The notes beneath the pieces were generated by a model, which was given only the letters and a program-made list of their open reading frames with translations, had not been told where the DNA came from and made no database searches. Position numbers and translations under genes: made by a program. A stretch of 49,396 nucleotides of DNA from Pseudomonadota bacterium (GTDB lineage Bacteria; Pseudomonadota; Alphaproteobacteria; Rhizobiales; Devosiaceae), in the NCBI GenBank assembly GCA_023415605.1, contig JAEZKB010000203.1, forward strand, positions 1-49,396. The letters are read 5' to 3'. This document shows, one piece after another, positions 24,708 through 34,432 of the stretch; position 1 is the first letter of the stretch, and the number at the start of each line of letters is the position of its first letter.

Positions 24708-24914
24708 TTGCAGAAGCGCTCGCTCAGCATTGCCGGCCACCGCACCTCCATCGCCTTGGAGCCAGAATTCTGGACCGGCCTCGAGGCCCTCGCCACCGCC
24801 CGCGGGCTGCCGCTGACGGTCCTGATCCGTGAGATCGACGAACAACGCGACGGCCCCAACCTCAGCTCGAGCCTCCGTATTGCGGTGCTGAGCTATTATC
24901 GCGACGGCACGTAG
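24708..24914 (+). CDS. Small ribbon-helix-helix protein
   Basis: 68 residues of the RHH_4 type: strand KRSLSIAGHRTSIALEPE, then helices WTGLEALATARGLPLTVLIREIDEQR and SSLRIAVLSYYRDG. Presumably a dimeric DNA-binding protein; its target is unknown. The start is a TTG at 24708, 4 bases past the sspB stop and preceded by GAGGG, which places it in the sspB operon with likely coupled translation. It converges on the AsmA gene, 9 bases apart. Confidence 0.75.
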   Translation: MQKRSLSIAGHRTSIALEPEFWTGLEALATARGLPLTVLIREIDEQRDGPNLSSSLRIAVLSYYRDGT

Positions 24915-24923
24915 CGGACGCCG

Positions 24924-27900
24924 CTAGAGCCCCAGATCCATCGGCCCGAGCACGGGGGGCTGCTGTTCCTGTTGGCGCTGTTCTTCGGCGCGGCGGGCAG
25001 CGGCTTCTTCGGCGCGCTGACGCGCGGCAGCGTCCTCGGCCGCCTTGCGGGCAGCTTCTTCGGCTTCGCGCTTGCGTGCCTCTTCGGCGGCGACACGGGC
25101 GCGCTCTTCGGCAGCAGCCTTCTGCCGCGCCTCGTCTTCGGCGCGGAGTTTTTCGAGCCGCGCCACTTCTAGTTCCAGGGCGCGCGCCTTCATGGCGTCG
25201 ATCATGCCCGTGGCGTCGAACGTCCGCTGCGGCTCGGGCAGCGTGCCGCCGAGATTGGCGGCGATCTGCGCGGTCGCCTCGTTGATCAGGCTCTCGGGCG
25301 CCGAAGCCGTGGTCGGCGACATCACGAAGCCGCCGTCAAGCGCCAGATCCTTGAGCGAAACCGACGTGCTGCCGAAGAGCCGCGCCACTTCGCCCTCAAT
25401 GGCGAGGTTGGGGCTGCGGATGACGCCGCCCGCGATGGTAAAACTGCCGCTCACCGGCTTGGCGACGAACGGCGCGTCATCGAGCTTGTCGACCAGCGAG
25501 GCGGTGAGCACCAGGGCATCGCCTTCAAGCACATTTTGTAGTGCTGCCGCCGCGGCAAAGGCTTTTCCGTCCAGCCGCTCAATGCGGAAATCGTTGAGCG
25601 TGTAGCTGCCCTGCCCTGTCATCGCGCCCAGGAGAGTCTGCAGGTCGCCGCCCGTGGCATCGAACTGCGCTGCGGCGTCGATGGTACCGCCGAGCGCATC
25701 GGCGACCTTGGGTGGCACGATAGCGTCGATGGCGACGCCCGTCAGCGTCATGCGGCCGGTGACTTGCTTGTCGGGCAGTGGCCCGGCGCAGCAGACGCCG
25801 GCATCGAGCGTCATCTGCCCGCCGCCGATCGTACCGGCGAACTGGCGGATACGCGCATTGGTCTCATCCCAGTCGAGGTCAAACCTGGCATCGGTGACCA
25901 CTTCCCTGTCGCCGACATTGATTGAAGGCGCGGTGATGGCGACACGGCCGGTAGTAGTGCGCGGCTGGTAGCCGGCAGCAAAGGGGCCATCGGGCCATGT
26001 GCTGGCGTCGCTCGGGATCAGCGCCTGTCGCCCGAGCAGGACCGCAATAAGGCCGGAGGGATCGAACGAACCGATGCTGAGTTGCCCCGAGACCGTACGG
26101 CGTCCCGAGACCTCGCTCAGTGACAGCGAGCCGCCGATGGGCTGCCCGCCTGAACTGGCGCTGATCTCATTAAGGAGCAGGCTAGACGCGCCAATGAACT
26201 CGACATGGGCGCTACCAGCGATCGCCGGCACATCGATGCCGCCGGCCCCGAGACTGTCGGTCAGCGCCGCGAAATCGGAAAGCGCCACCTTGACCGTGCC
26301 ATTGCCGGTGAGGCGCTCGGGGTCGGACACCACGAGGTTCCCGGAAAAGCCGATCGAGTCCGCTCCACCTTCGACCCGCAGCGTCGCTTCGAGGCTGCTC
26401 GAAGGATCGCCATCGACGATCGCCACCGCATGCATCGGCTGGCCGGCTGGCGTGAGGCTCAGTTCGCCGAGGCCGAGTTGCGCCGTCATCGCCGCCGCGT
26501 CATCGGAGCGCAGGTCGAGATTGAACGACATCGGTGCCGCAAGAGCGCGGAGGAAGCCGGTGCCCAGCTTGGCGTCGAACCGCACATTGGCTGTGGCGGC
26601 GGTGCCGCTGACCGAAAGCTCCTGCCCGCCTTCGCCGCTCGGCGCATCGAGCCGCAGGTTGAGAGTGGCCGGCGCCGAACGTCCCAGGAGGTCGCGCACG
26701 CCTTGCGGCGCACCAGCCAGATCATAGATGCGGCTGAGTGCCGGTGCGATGGGAGAGAGGATGCTGATGCTTGCGGTGCCCGACACTTCAGGCTTCTCGA
26801 AGGTGCCGAATGCGGTAAGCCGAGCATCGAAGCTCGCGCCGCCCAGATCATCAGCGGCCACCTGCTCGGCGACGATCACACCACCCTCCCACGAACCCTT
26901 CGCCACCAGATTGGTGCCTGGCAGGCCGTAGATCACGGCGTTGGGCAGCGTCAGGTCGAACGCTCCCTTAGGGAAGGTCAGCGCGAAGGCACCGCTGTCG
27001 CTCATTTCGGGCAGCAGCGCGCCGAGAGCTGCGCTATCGCGCTCGGACAGTGCCGCCAGCCGCGCCTCGATATTGAGGTGACGGCTGGTGGAGCCGAAAC
27101 CGATTTCCGCCGACGCCCGATGCTCGGTGCCGTTCAGACTAAAGACGGCGTCGTCGACCGACAGCGTCTCGCCCACCAGCGCCACCTTGGCAGTCAGGGA
27201 ACCCGCCAGCCCGAGTAGCGGATTGCCATCCACCGGCTTGCGCCACAGCGCTGCCAGCGCATCGAGCCGCTCGGTTGATAGACGGGCCGTGCCCGAAAAA
27301 TTCGGTCGACCGGCGACGACGCTCAGCTTACCGTCCACGTAAAGGGCCGTATTGCCCGGCAGTTGCCCCGAAAACCGGCTGACGTACCAGGCGCCATTCC
27401 GCGCCTCGGCATCGAGCCGCACATTGCGCAAAGACACGGCGCGAAGGTCGAGATCGGCGATATCGACCCCGACGATGCCTGGAAAGTCGAGTTGCGGCGG
27501 CAATGGCAATTCGGCCAGGAGCCGCACCAGTTCGTATGGCGTGACCAGCCCCTCGACCGTGGCGTCGCGCGGCGGCAGCGCCAAAGAGGTGCCCGAAATC
27601 ACCGCATTGAAACTCCGCCCCTGCCCCAGCTTGATCTCGGCAGCGCCGAGCAGGCGTGTGGCGGCTCGGTTCTCGTCAGGCGTCACCGTATAGTCGGAGA
27701 GCAGCACGCGCTCGGCATTGGCTTCGACCGTGCTCTCGACCACCAGATCGCCCTTGCCGGCATCGATCGGCTGGTCGGCCGTGACGCGCGGCGGCGTCTG
27801 CCTGTAGGTCATCTTGCCGGCGAAGGCCGGTGCTGTACCCAGTTGCAGGTCGCCCTCGGCGGTGAGGGTGAAGCGCTCGTCGGTCGGCCGGACGAAAGCC

Positions 27901-28520
27901 GTGACCTGCGTCGTCTCGTCTTCACGCAGCGCCGACGTCGCGAACCGCACACCATAGGGCGCGCCGCCGACTTCTGCCGTGCCCTGGAAGGCGAACGGCC
28001 CGCGCACCGCCTCAAGCCGCAACTCGCCATCGACATTGGCCGCCACGAACGTCTCGCCCGAGCGCGCATCCGCCAGCCGCACCGTGCCATCGACGATCTG
28101 CGCATTGGCAACGGACACATTGGAGGCCGTCACCTGCTCTGCCAGGTTCACCCCGGATTCGAGGCTGCCATCGGCCGCGACGCGAAGATCGATCGCAGGC
28201 TGGATCAGTTCGAGCCGGGTCAGCGCGTAGCGGTCGCGGAAGAAGTCCACCAGCGAGAATTCCGCCTGCACCGCTTCAACCGTCATGACCGGCTTGTCCG
28301 CCGTGCCCACCACCACCGTGGAGAAATTGAGCTTCGGGTTGGGCAGCAAGGAGAACTTGATGTCCCCAGTGATTTCGACCGGCGCCCCGAGCGTCTCGCT
28401 GGCCATGGCCTGCAGCCGATCGCGGTAGTCACCCCATTGGATGAAGTTCGGCACCACGAAGGCGGCCGCCAGCGCCAGAATGGCAATGAGCCCGACGATA
28501 ATGAAGAGCCGGTTCAGCAC
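24924..28520 (-). CDS. Large AsmA-family protein
   Basis: 1198-residue envelope protein of the AsmA superfamily (bridge-like lipid-transfer proteins thought to carry phospholipids between membranes). One N-terminal membrane segment (LFIIVGLIAILALAAAFVV) leads into the AsmA start VPNFIQWGDYRDRLQAMASETLGAPVEITGDIKFSLLPNPKL. A long repetitive beta-rich body follows, with the AsmA_2-like C-terminal part near YTLNDFRIERLDGKAFAAAAALQNVL, then a 75-residue charged Ala/Glu/Arg coiled coil (~1110-1185) and PPVLGPMDLGL. Several AsmA paralogues are usual; the coiled-coil tail is the distinctive part. It stands alone as a transcription unit. Confidence 0.9.
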   Translation of the reverse strand: MLNRLFIIVGLIAILALAAAFVVPNFIQWGDYRDRLQAMASETLGAPVEITGDIKFSLLPNPKLNFSTVVVGTADKPVMTVEAVQAEFSLVDFFRDRYALTRLELIQPAIDLRVAADGSLESGVNLAEQVTASNVSVANAQIVDGTVRLADARSGETFVAANVDGELRLEAVRGPFAFQGTAEVGGAPYGVRFATSALREDETTQVTAFVRPTDERFTLTAEGDLQLGTAPAFAGKMTYRQTPPRVTADQPIDAGKGDLVVESTVEANAERVLLSDYTVTPDENRAATRLLGAAEIKLGQGRSFNAVISGTSLALPPRDATVEGLVTPYELVRLLAELPLPPQLDFPGIVGVDIADLDLRAVSLRNVRLDAEARNGAWYVSRFSGQLPGNTALYVDGKLSVVAGRPNFSGTARLSTERLDALAALWRKPVDGNPLLGLAGSLTAKVALVGETLSVDDAVFSLNGTEHRASAEIGFGSTSRHLNIEARLAALSERDSAALGALLPEMSDSGAFALTFPKGAFDLTLPNAVIYGLPGTNLVAKGSWEGGVIVAEQVAADDLGGASFDARLTAFGTFEKPEVSGTASISILSPIAPALSRIYDLAGAPQGVRDLLGRSAPATLNLRLDAPSGEGGQELSVSGTAATANVRFDAKLGTGFLRALAAPMSFNLDLRSDDAAAMTAQLGLGELSLTPAGQPMHAVAIVDGDPSSSLEATLRVEGGADSIGFSGNLVVSDPERLTGNGTVKVALSDFAALTDSLGAGGIDVPAIAGSAHVEFIGASSLLLNEISASSGGQPIGGSLSLSEVSGRRTVSGQLSIGSFDPSGLIAVLLGRQALIPSDASTWPDGPFAAGYQPRTTTGRVAITAPSINVGDREVVTDARFDLDWDETNARIRQFAGTIGGGQMTLDAGVCCAGPLPDKQVTGRMTLTGVAIDAIVPPKVADALGGTIDAAAQFDATGGDLQTLLGAMTGQGSYTLNDFRIERLDGKAFAAAAALQNVLEGDALVLTASLVDKLDDAPFVAKPVSGSFTIAGGVIRSPNLAIEGEVARLFGSTSVSLKDLALDGGFVMSPTTASAPESLINEATAQIAANLGGTLPEPQRTFDATGMIDAMKARALELEVARLEKLRAEDEARQKAAAEERARVAAEEARKREAEEAARKAAEDAAARQRAEEAAARRAEEQRQQEQQPPVLGPMDLGL

Positions 28521-28745
28521 GACGCTCAGGAATCTCCCGTAAGTGCTTCAAGTGTACGGAGCTTGCGGAGGCTCGTCACGCTGCAAAGCCTTAGAACTGG
28601 GTCAACTCTGTGGCAAAGCCGCAACAAGCACGGCCTCACCTCGTTACCAGCCTGCCACGCTTGCGCCCTGCACCGCGCATATACATCGGCGGGTTGGCTC
28701 CCTATATTGCCAAATGAGAACAAAAAGAGATTCGTCAACTCCCCG

Positions 28746-31082
28746 ATGCCCGCTGAACCCACCCGCCTCGAACGCCCATCGAAGGGCCCGATCTCCAGCC
28801 AGTTCGGCCGGAATGATCTGCCCTATCTCAGCGGGCTCAACGAGGAGCAGCGCGACGCCGTGCTGACCATCGACGGCCCGCTGCTGGTCCTGGCCGGCGC
28901 CGGCACTGGCAAGACCCGCGTACTGACCACGCGCATTGCCCACATCATCGCCACCCGCAAGGCTTACGGCTCGGAAATCCTCTCGGTGACCTTTACCAAC
29001 AAGGCCGCTCGCGAGATGAAGGAGCGTATCGCCCACCTCGTCGGCTCAGTGGCCGAGGGCATGCCATGGCTGGGCACCTTCCACTCCATCGGCGCAAAAG
29101 TCCTGCGCCGTCACGCCGAGTTGGTGGGCCTCAAATCCGACTTCACCATCCTCGATACGGACGACCAGATCCGCCTCATCAAGCAGCTGCTCGAAGCCGA
29201 GAACATCGATGAGAAGCGCTGGCCGGCGCGGCAGTTTGCCGGCATGATGGACAATTGGAAAAACCGCGGCATGCTGCCAAAGGACGTGACGCCGGGCGAA
29301 GCCGGCATTTACGCAAATGGCCGCGCCAAGCAGCTGTACACGGACTATCAGGCGCGTCTCAAAGCCCTCAACGCCGTCGATTTCGGCGACCTGCTGCTCG
29401 AGAACATCCGCCTTTTCCAGGAAAATCCGGACGTTCTGGCGGAGTACCACCGCCGCTTCCGCTACATCCTTGTCGACGAATACCAGGACTCCAATGTCGC
29501 CCAGTATCTCTGGTTGCGGCTGCTCGCCCAAGGCAAGCCGGCATCGGAGGCCAATGTCTGCGTCGTCGGCGACGACGATCAGTCCATCTATGGCTGGCGC
29601 GGCGCCGAGGTCGACAACATCCTGCGCTTCGAGAAGGACTTTCCGGGCGCCAAGGTGATCCGGCTTGAGCGCAACTACCGCTCGACTTCCAATATCCTCG
29701 CCGCCGCCAGCCACCTCATCGCCCACAATGAGGGCCGGCTCGGCAAGACCCTGCAGACCGATGTCGGCGAAAAAGGCGAGCCAGTGGGAGTCACCTCGGT
29801 CTGGGATTCCGAAGAGGAAGCCCGGCAGATCGGCGAGGAGATCGAGCAGTACCAGCGCCAGGGCGAACACCTCAACGATATGGCCATTCTCGTGCGTGCG
29901 TCGCACCAGATGCGTGAGCTCGAAGAGCGCTTCATCACTCTCGGGCTGAACTATCGCGTCATCGGCGGCCCGCGCTTTTATGAGCGGCAGGAAATCCGCG
30001 ACGCCATCGCCTATCTGCGCGTTGTCGCCAACCCAGCGCAGGACCTGGCGCTAGAGCGGATCATCAACACGCCAAAGCGGGGACTGGGCGATTCCACCGT
30101 CAACTTCCTCATCCAGACTGCGCGTTCGCAGGGCACGACCCTGATGAACGCTATCCGCATGCTGCTCGAAACCGAGGAACTCAAACCCAAGCAGCGTACC
30201 ACCCTGCGCGAGCTGGTCGGCCAGTTCGACTTCTGGAGCGAACTCAGCCGCACGGTGAACCAGGCCGAGCTGGCCCAGCAAATCCTCGACGAGTCCGGCT
30301 ACACCGAGATGTGGCAGAACGACAAATCACCCGACAGCCCCGGCCGCCTCGAAAACCTCAAGGAACTGGTGCGCTCGATGGAGGAATTCGAAAACCTCTC
30401 CGGCTTCCTTGAACACATCGCTCTGGTTATGGATCGGGACACCGGCGAGTCCGATGACGCCGTCTCGATCATGACGCTGCACTCGGCCAAGGGCCTCGAA
30501 TTCAACACCGTCTTCCTGCCGGGTTGGGAGGAAGGCTTGTTCCCCAGCCAGCGGACCCTCGACGAAAGCGGCCGCGCCGGCCTCGAGGAAGAGCGTCGTC
30601 TCGCCTATGTCGGCCTCACCCGCGCCAGAAAACGATTGCGACTCTTCCTGGCGCAGAACCGGCGCATCAACGGTCTCTGGCAATCCGCAATCCCGTCGCG
30701 CTTTGTCGACGAGCTGCCGCCAGAAGTGGTCGAGGTCAAGGACACCGGCTCGGCCTACGGCGGCTACGGCTACGGCGGCCGCACCGGCTCGCGCTTCTCC
30801 ATGGCCGACCCGTTCGACAGCCTCTACGAAACGCCTGGTTGGAAACGTGCCCAGGCCAACGCAGGCAGCCGCAAAGGCGCTGGCCCGCTGACCATCGAGG
30901 GCGAACTCGTCGCTCGCTCCACCGACGATGGCCGCGGTTCCGCCTATGCTGTCGGCGAGCGCGTCTTCCACCTCAAGTTCGGCTACGGTGCCATCGAGCA
31001 GATCGAGGGCAACAAGCTCACCATCGAGTTCGAAAAGGCCGGCAAGAAGAAGGTTCTGGATAGTTTCGTCAGCAAGGGATGA
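28746..31082 (+). CDS. uvrD: UvrD/PcrA-family ATP-dependent DNA helicase
   Basis: 778-residue superfamily-1A 3'-5' helicase in nucleotide excision and mismatch repair and replication-fork processing. The Q-motif LSGLNEEQRDAVLTIDGPLL precedes the Walker A GAGTGKT, motif II is VDEYQD (with SNVAQY), motif III DDQSIYGWRGAE, and motif V/VI HSAKGLEFNTVFLPGWEEGLFPSQR and VGLTRARKRL. A Gly/Tyr-rich linker and a C-terminal Tudor-like segment (GERVFHLKFGYGAIEQIEG) are typical of PcrA/UvrD. ATG 28746 gives the normal start; a much longer upstream frame overlaps the antisense AsmA gene and is not real. The ybjQ-like gene begins 4 bases after the stop. Confidence 0.95.
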   Translation: MPAEPTRLERPSKGPISSQFGRNDLPYLSGLNEEQRDAVLTIDGPLLVLAGAGTGKTRVLTTRIAHIIATRKAYGSEILSVTFTNKAAREMKERIAHLVGSVAEGMPWLGTFHSIGAKVLRRHAELVGLKSDFTILDTDDQIRLIKQLLEAENIDEKRWPARQFAGMMDNWKNRGMLPKDVTPGEAGIYANGRAKQLYTDYQARLKALNAVDFGDLLLENIRLFQENPDVLAEYHRRFRYILVDEYQDSNVAQYLWLRLLAQGKPASEANVCVVGDDDQSIYGWRGAEVDNILRFEKDFPGAKVIRLERNYRSTSNILAAASHLIAHNEGRLGKTLQTDVGEKGEPVGVTSVWDSEEEARQIGEEIEQYQRQGEHLNDMAILVRASHQMRELEERFITLGLNYRVIGGPRFYERQEIRDAIAYLRVVANPAQDLALERIINTPKRGLGDSTVNFLIQTARSQGTTLMNAIRMLLETEELKPKQRTTLRELVGQFDFWSELSRTVNQAELAQQILDESGYTEMWQNDKSPDSPGRLENLKELVRSMEEFENLSGFLEHIALVMDRDTGESDDAVSIMTLHSAKGLEFNTVFLPGWEEGLFPSQRTLDESGRAGLEEERRLAYVGLTRARKRLRLFLAQNRRINGLWQSAIPSRFVDELPPEVVEVKDTGSAYGGYGYGGRTGSRFSMADPFDSLYETPGWKRAQANAGSRKGAGPLTIEGELVARSTDDGRGSAYAVGERVFHLKFGYGAIEQIEGNKLTIEFEKAGKKKVLDSFVSKG

Positions 31083-31086
31083 GCCG

Positions 31087-31404
31087 ATGATCGTCACCAC
31101 CACGCCCACTATCGAAGGCCGCCAGGTCCGCGACTATCTCGGCATCGTCACCGGCGAGGTGATCGTCGGCGCCAATATCTTCAAGGACCTCTTCGCCGGC
31201 ATCCGCGACATCGTCGGCGGCCGCGCCGGCGCCTACGAATCCACCCTCCGCGATGCCCGCCGCGAAGCCTTTGCCGAACTCGAAGCCGAAGCGGCGCGCA
31301 TGGGCGCCGATGCCGTCATCGGCGTCGACATCGACTACGAAGTCGTCGGCGAGGGCGGCAGCATGCTGATGGTATCGGTGTCCGGTACGGCAGTGCGGTT
31401 TTAG
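31087..31404 (+). CDS. YbjQ/UPF0145 family protein
   Basis: 105-residue cytosolic protein of the YbjQ (DUF74) family. The pattern VTTTPTIEGRQVRDYLGIVTGEVIVGANIFKDLFAGIRDIVGGRAGAYESTLRDAR is spread over the first ~60 residues, and MGADAVIGVDIDYE is the second signature. The fold assembles as a pentameric ring; function unknown. It starts 4 bases after the uvrD stop and ends in a hairpin shared with the convergent gene. Confidence 0.9.
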   Translation: MIVTTTPTIEGRQVRDYLGIVTGEVIVGANIFKDLFAGIRDIVGGRAGAYESTLRDARREAFAELEAEAARMGADAVIGVDIDYEVVGEGGSMLMVSVSGTAVRF

Positions 31405-31421
31405 CCGGTTAAGGACCGGCT
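31403..31421. terminator. Bidirectional hairpin between convergent genes
   Basis: Stem AGCCGGT (31403-31409) / ACCGGCT (31415-31421), loop TAAGG. It overlaps the ybjQ-like stop codon and lies 6 bases beyond the stop of the minus-strand gene at 31427. No T run on either side. Confidence 0.4.
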
Positions 31422-31426
31422 GAGAC

Positions 31427-31825
31427 CTACGGATACCGGCTCAGCACATCTGCGAACACGGCATCCGCCAGGGCCTCGAACTTGTCCGTATCGAGCACGA
31501 TCGCCTCGCCCACGGCGAGGCCTGTCACCGATTTCTCCGGCTTGTACTTGATGGTGGTGCTGGCGCCGAGCACGCCGCCATTGTCCTTGATGCCGTCGCA
31601 GAGCAGGCGCAGTTCGTTGAGCGGGCCGCCGTCCTTGCCCTCGTTGCTGCGCTGGCGATGGAGAAAATAGCTGTCGAGCGCCAGCACCATGGTGTTGAAA
31701 TAGCCGGGCGCAAATGCGTCCTTCGCCTTTCCAGCCGGCAGCGCTGCGAAGGCAGCCAGCTGGGCCGCGACGGCGGCGTGGCAGGTTTGGACGTAGTCGG
31801 CCGAGTAGCTGGAAATGGCAAGCAT
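31427..31825 (-). CDS. Protein of unknown function, 132 residues
   Basis: I do not recognise a named family. No signal peptide or membrane segment. It is alpha-rich in the first half (YVQTCHAAVAAQLAAFAALP, FNTMVLALDSYFLHRQRSNEGKDGGPLNELRLLC) and ends with a compact part (TTIKYKPEKSVTGLAVGEAIVLDTDKFEALADAVFADVL). One cysteine in each of QTCHA and LLCDG. ATG 31825 has GGAGGG 8 bases upstream, the clearest Shine-Dalgarno here. Soluble cytosolic protein of unknown role, between convergent ybjQ-like and an EamA permease 79 bases upstream on the same strand. Confidence 0.75.
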   Translation of the reverse strand: MLAISSYSADYVQTCHAAVAAQLAAFAALPAGKAKDAFAPGYFNTMVLALDSYFLHRQRSNEGKDGGPLNELRLLCDGIKDNGGVLGASTTIKYKPEKSVTGLAVGEAIVLDTDKFEALADAVFADVLSRYP

Positions 31826-31904
31826 GGCATGTCCCTCCGGGAGTGATGATGCCACGATGACGCCCAACCGGCGCCGATTTCGACAAATCGCGATGCGATT
31901 CTCC

Positions 31905-32861
31905 TCAGCCCTGCGGCGTCGAGACCTCGTTGGCCTTTTTCCGGTCGAGACCGAGGCGATGTTCGCGCCAGACGATGAACACGCCGGCGCCGACCACGAT
32001 GATGCCGCCGACCAGCATTTCGAGGGTGGGCACGTCCTGGAAGACGAAATAGCCCACGGCAAAGGTCAGCAGCAGGGAGGTATATTCGAACGGCGCCACC
32101 ACCGACATGTCGGCGTGGCGGTAGGACTCGGTGAGCAGGATCTGCGCGATGCCGCCGGCTATCCCCGCACCGATGAGAAACACCCACTGCGTGCCGGTGG
32201 GCATCACCCAGCCGAGCGGCAGCGTGAGAAGGCCGATAAGGCTCGATGACACCGAGAAATAGAGAACGATCGTCGCCGACCGCTCGGTGAATACCAGCCG
32301 GCGCACCAGGATCATCGCCATGGCCGCGAATACGCAGGAGATCAGCGCCGAGATGGCACCCAGCGTCGCCCCGGATGCATCCGTTACGCCGCCGGAAAAG
32401 ACCGTAAGCCGCGGCCAGACGATGATGATGACGCCGATCAGCCCGACCAGCACCGCGCTCCAGCGGTAGAACCGCACCGTTTCGCCGATGAAGATAGCGG
32501 AAAAGACCACGATCAGCAGCGGCGTCGCATATTGGATGGCGGTGGCCTCCGGCAGCGGCAGTTGTGTCAGCGCGAAGAACCCGAATCCCATGCCGCCCGT
32601 GCCGACAAGGCCGCGCCAGAGATGGCTCATCGGCCGCTCGGTCTTGAGCCCCTCAGTCAGCTCCCCACGCCAGACCAGGTAGACGATCACCGGCAGGATG
32701 GCGAAAAACGAGCGGAAGAACACCAGCTGGCCGGCCGGCACCCCCTGCGAGGCCTTGAGCAACGAAGCCATGACGACGAAAACACAGACCGAAGCAATCT
32801 TATAGGTGATGCCGGTCAGCGATCTCTGCCCGCCGGGCTGAAAACTTGTGTAAGTGGGCAC
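31905..32861 (-). CDS. EamA/DMT-family membrane transporter
   Basis: About 318 residues with ten hydrophobic segments and two EamA repeats, of the type common in Rhizobiales (LTGITYKIASVCVFVVMASLLKAS, PEATAIQYATPLLIVVFSAIFIGETV, TESYRHADMSVVAPFEYTSLLL). The start is uncertain: homologues begin about 20 residues before GITYKI, and the nearest candidate is a GTG at 32861 without a good Shine-Dalgarno; a start near 32966 is too long. Substrate unknown. Divergent from the cardiolipin synthase. Confidence 0.88.
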   Translation of the reverse strand: MPTYTSFQPGGQRSLTGITYKIASVCVFVVMASLLKASQGVPAGQLVFFRSFFAILPVIVYLVWRGELTEGLKTERPMSHLWRGLVGTGGMGFGFFALTQLPLPEATAIQYATPLLIVVFSAIFIGETVRFYRWSAVLVGLIGVIIIVWPRLTVFSGGVTDASGATLGAISALISCVFAAMAMILVRRLVFTERSATIVLYFSVSSSLIGLLTLPLGWVMPTGTQWVFLIGAGIAGGIAQILLTESYRHADMSVVAPFEYTSLLLTFAVGYFVFQDVPTLEMLVGGIIVVGAGVFIVWREHRLGLDRKKANEVSTPQG

Positions 32862-32980
32862 GGGAATGATGCGGATTCTGTAAAACCGCACCTTCGCCCC
32901 TGCGCCGTCCGGGTGCAAGCGAAGATGGCTCCCGCGACAAACTTCTCTGGGCACTTGCACCGGCAAGCGCCGCGGGCTCT

Positions 32981-34426
32981 ATGTTCATCATGCTTCAGGC
33001 CTTCCTCGCCAATCTCCACATCGTCGCCGCCTGGCTTGCCGTGAACTACGCGCTCGCCATCGCCTGCGCCATCCGCGAGGTGATGGCCTCGCGCACCTCG
33101 CAGGGCTCGATAGCCTGGCTGACCTCGCTGCTGTTCCTGCCCTTCCCCACGGCGTTCATCTATCTGGTGTTCGGCTGGAAGCATTTTGACGACTACGCCA
33201 AGACCCGGCTGGAGCTGCGCCTGACCCGGCCGATCCGCGCCGAGGAACTGCAGGTCATCGACCGCGAAACCGGCAAGAACTGGCCGGTGCTCCTCCATTC
33301 AGCCGGGGCGCCCTTCCTCGCCGGCAACAAGCCGACACTCCTGATCGATGGCGAAGCGACGTTCGCTTCGATATTCGAGGGCATTGCCAAGGCGGAAAAC
33401 TACGTCCTCGTGCAGTTCTACATCATTCGCGACGACCGCCTCGGCCAACAGCTCGCCGAAGTCCTGATCGAGCGGGCACGGGCGGGCGTGCAGGTGTGGA
33501 TGCTTTATGACGATGTCGGCTCCGGCGGCAGCATGTCGCCCGCGTATAAGAAAAGGCTGCGCGACGAGGGCATCACCGTCGCCGGTTTCAACCAGCGCCA
33601 CCGCTTCCTGCGCTTTGCCGGGCCGATGCGGATCAACTACCGCAACCACCGGAAGGTAGTGCTCGTCGATGGCAAGGTGGCCTGGACGGGCGGCCTCAAT
33701 GTCGGCACCGAGTATCTGGGCGAGGACAAACGCTACGGTCCGCGCTGGCGCGACACCCACCTACGGCTCGAGGGCCCCGCGGCGCTGAGCTTTGGCCTGA
33801 TTTTCCGCGAAGACTGGCAATGGGCGACCGGCGAGGAGCTGATCCTGCCGCCCTTCGAAGCCATCGAGGAGCCCGGCGGCACCCCTGCCCTGGTCATGGC
33901 CACGGGCCCGGCCGACCGCATCGAAAGCTGCGCCATCGCCTTTTCCGACGTCATCTCCCAGGCACGCGAGCGCCTCTGGGTGGTGAGCCCCTATTTCGTG
34001 CCGGATACCGACATCCGCACCGCGCTCTACGCGGCGGCCCTGCGCGGTGTCGATGTCCGCATCATGCTGCCCGAAAAGCCCGACCATCTGCTGGTCTGGC
34101 TCGCCAGCAACGCCCACGCCGATGCCATGGTCAAGCATGGCATCCACGTCTATCGCTACACCGCCGGCTTCCTGCACCAGAAGGTGCTGCTGATGGACGA
34201 TCGCATCGTCTCGGTCGGCTCGGTGAACTTCGACAACCGCTCCTTCGCTATCAATTTCGAGATCAGCGTCTGGATGACCGAACCGCAGACGATTGGCGCG
34301 GTTGAGGCCATGCTGCTGGCGGATTTCGAGAATTGCCGTCAGGTCGATCCCGATGACGTTGCAACCCGGCCGCAGGTTCAGCGCTTCATCAACCAGGCAG
34401 CCAAACTGCTTTCGCCAATTCTCTGA
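32981..34426 (+). CDS. cls: Cardiolipin synthase (phospholipase-D superfamily)
   Basis: 481-residue inner-membrane enzyme making cardiolipin from phosphatidylglycerol. Two N-terminal hydrophobic segments (~12-32 and ~45-65) precede a PLD-nuclease-like core with two HKD motifs: HRKVVLVDG (HxKx4D, after NYRN) and HQKVLLMDD near the end, the paired catalytic centres. Length is as usual for Cls. The start region has no strong Shine-Dalgarno; an ATG three codons on is equally plausible. An EEP-family gene follows after 6 bases, a pairing seen in several Rhizobiales. Confidence 0.93.
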   Translation: MFIMLQAFLANLHIVAAWLAVNYALAIACAIREVMASRTSQGSIAWLTSLLFLPFPTAFIYLVFGWKHFDDYAKTRLELRLTRPIRAEELQVIDRETGKNWPVLLHSAGAPFLAGNKPTLLIDGEATFASIFEGIAKAENYVLVQFYIIRDDRLGQQLAEVLIERARAGVQVWMLYDDVGSGGSMSPAYKKRLRDEGITVAGFNQRHRFLRFAGPMRINYRNHRKVVLVDGKVAWTGGLNVGTEYLGEDKRYGPRWRDTHLRLEGPAALSFGLIFREDWQWATGEELILPPFEAIEEPGGTPALVMATGPADRIESCAIAFSDVISQARERLWVVSPYFVPDTDIRTALYAAALRGVDVRIMLPEKPDHLLVWLASNAHADAMVKHGIHVYRYTAGFLHQKVLLMDDRIVSVGSVNFDNRSFAINFEISVWMTEPQTIGAVEAMLLADFENCRQVDPDDVATRPQVQRFINQAAKLLSPIL

Positions 34427-34432
34427 CCAACC

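Noticed and set aside
27363..28745. Upstream extension of the UvrD frame
   Set aside because: It runs opposite the AsmA gene; the helicase family start is at 28746.
28521..28745. LexA-type box upstream of uvrD (GAACAAAAAGAGATT)
   Set aside because: The second half has two mismatches to GAAC; too weak. A possible -10 TATATT is seen but no good -35.
31401..31886. Second minus-strand frame overlapping the 31427 gene
   Set aside because: The 31427 frame has a strong Shine-Dalgarno and protein-like sequence; this one does not.
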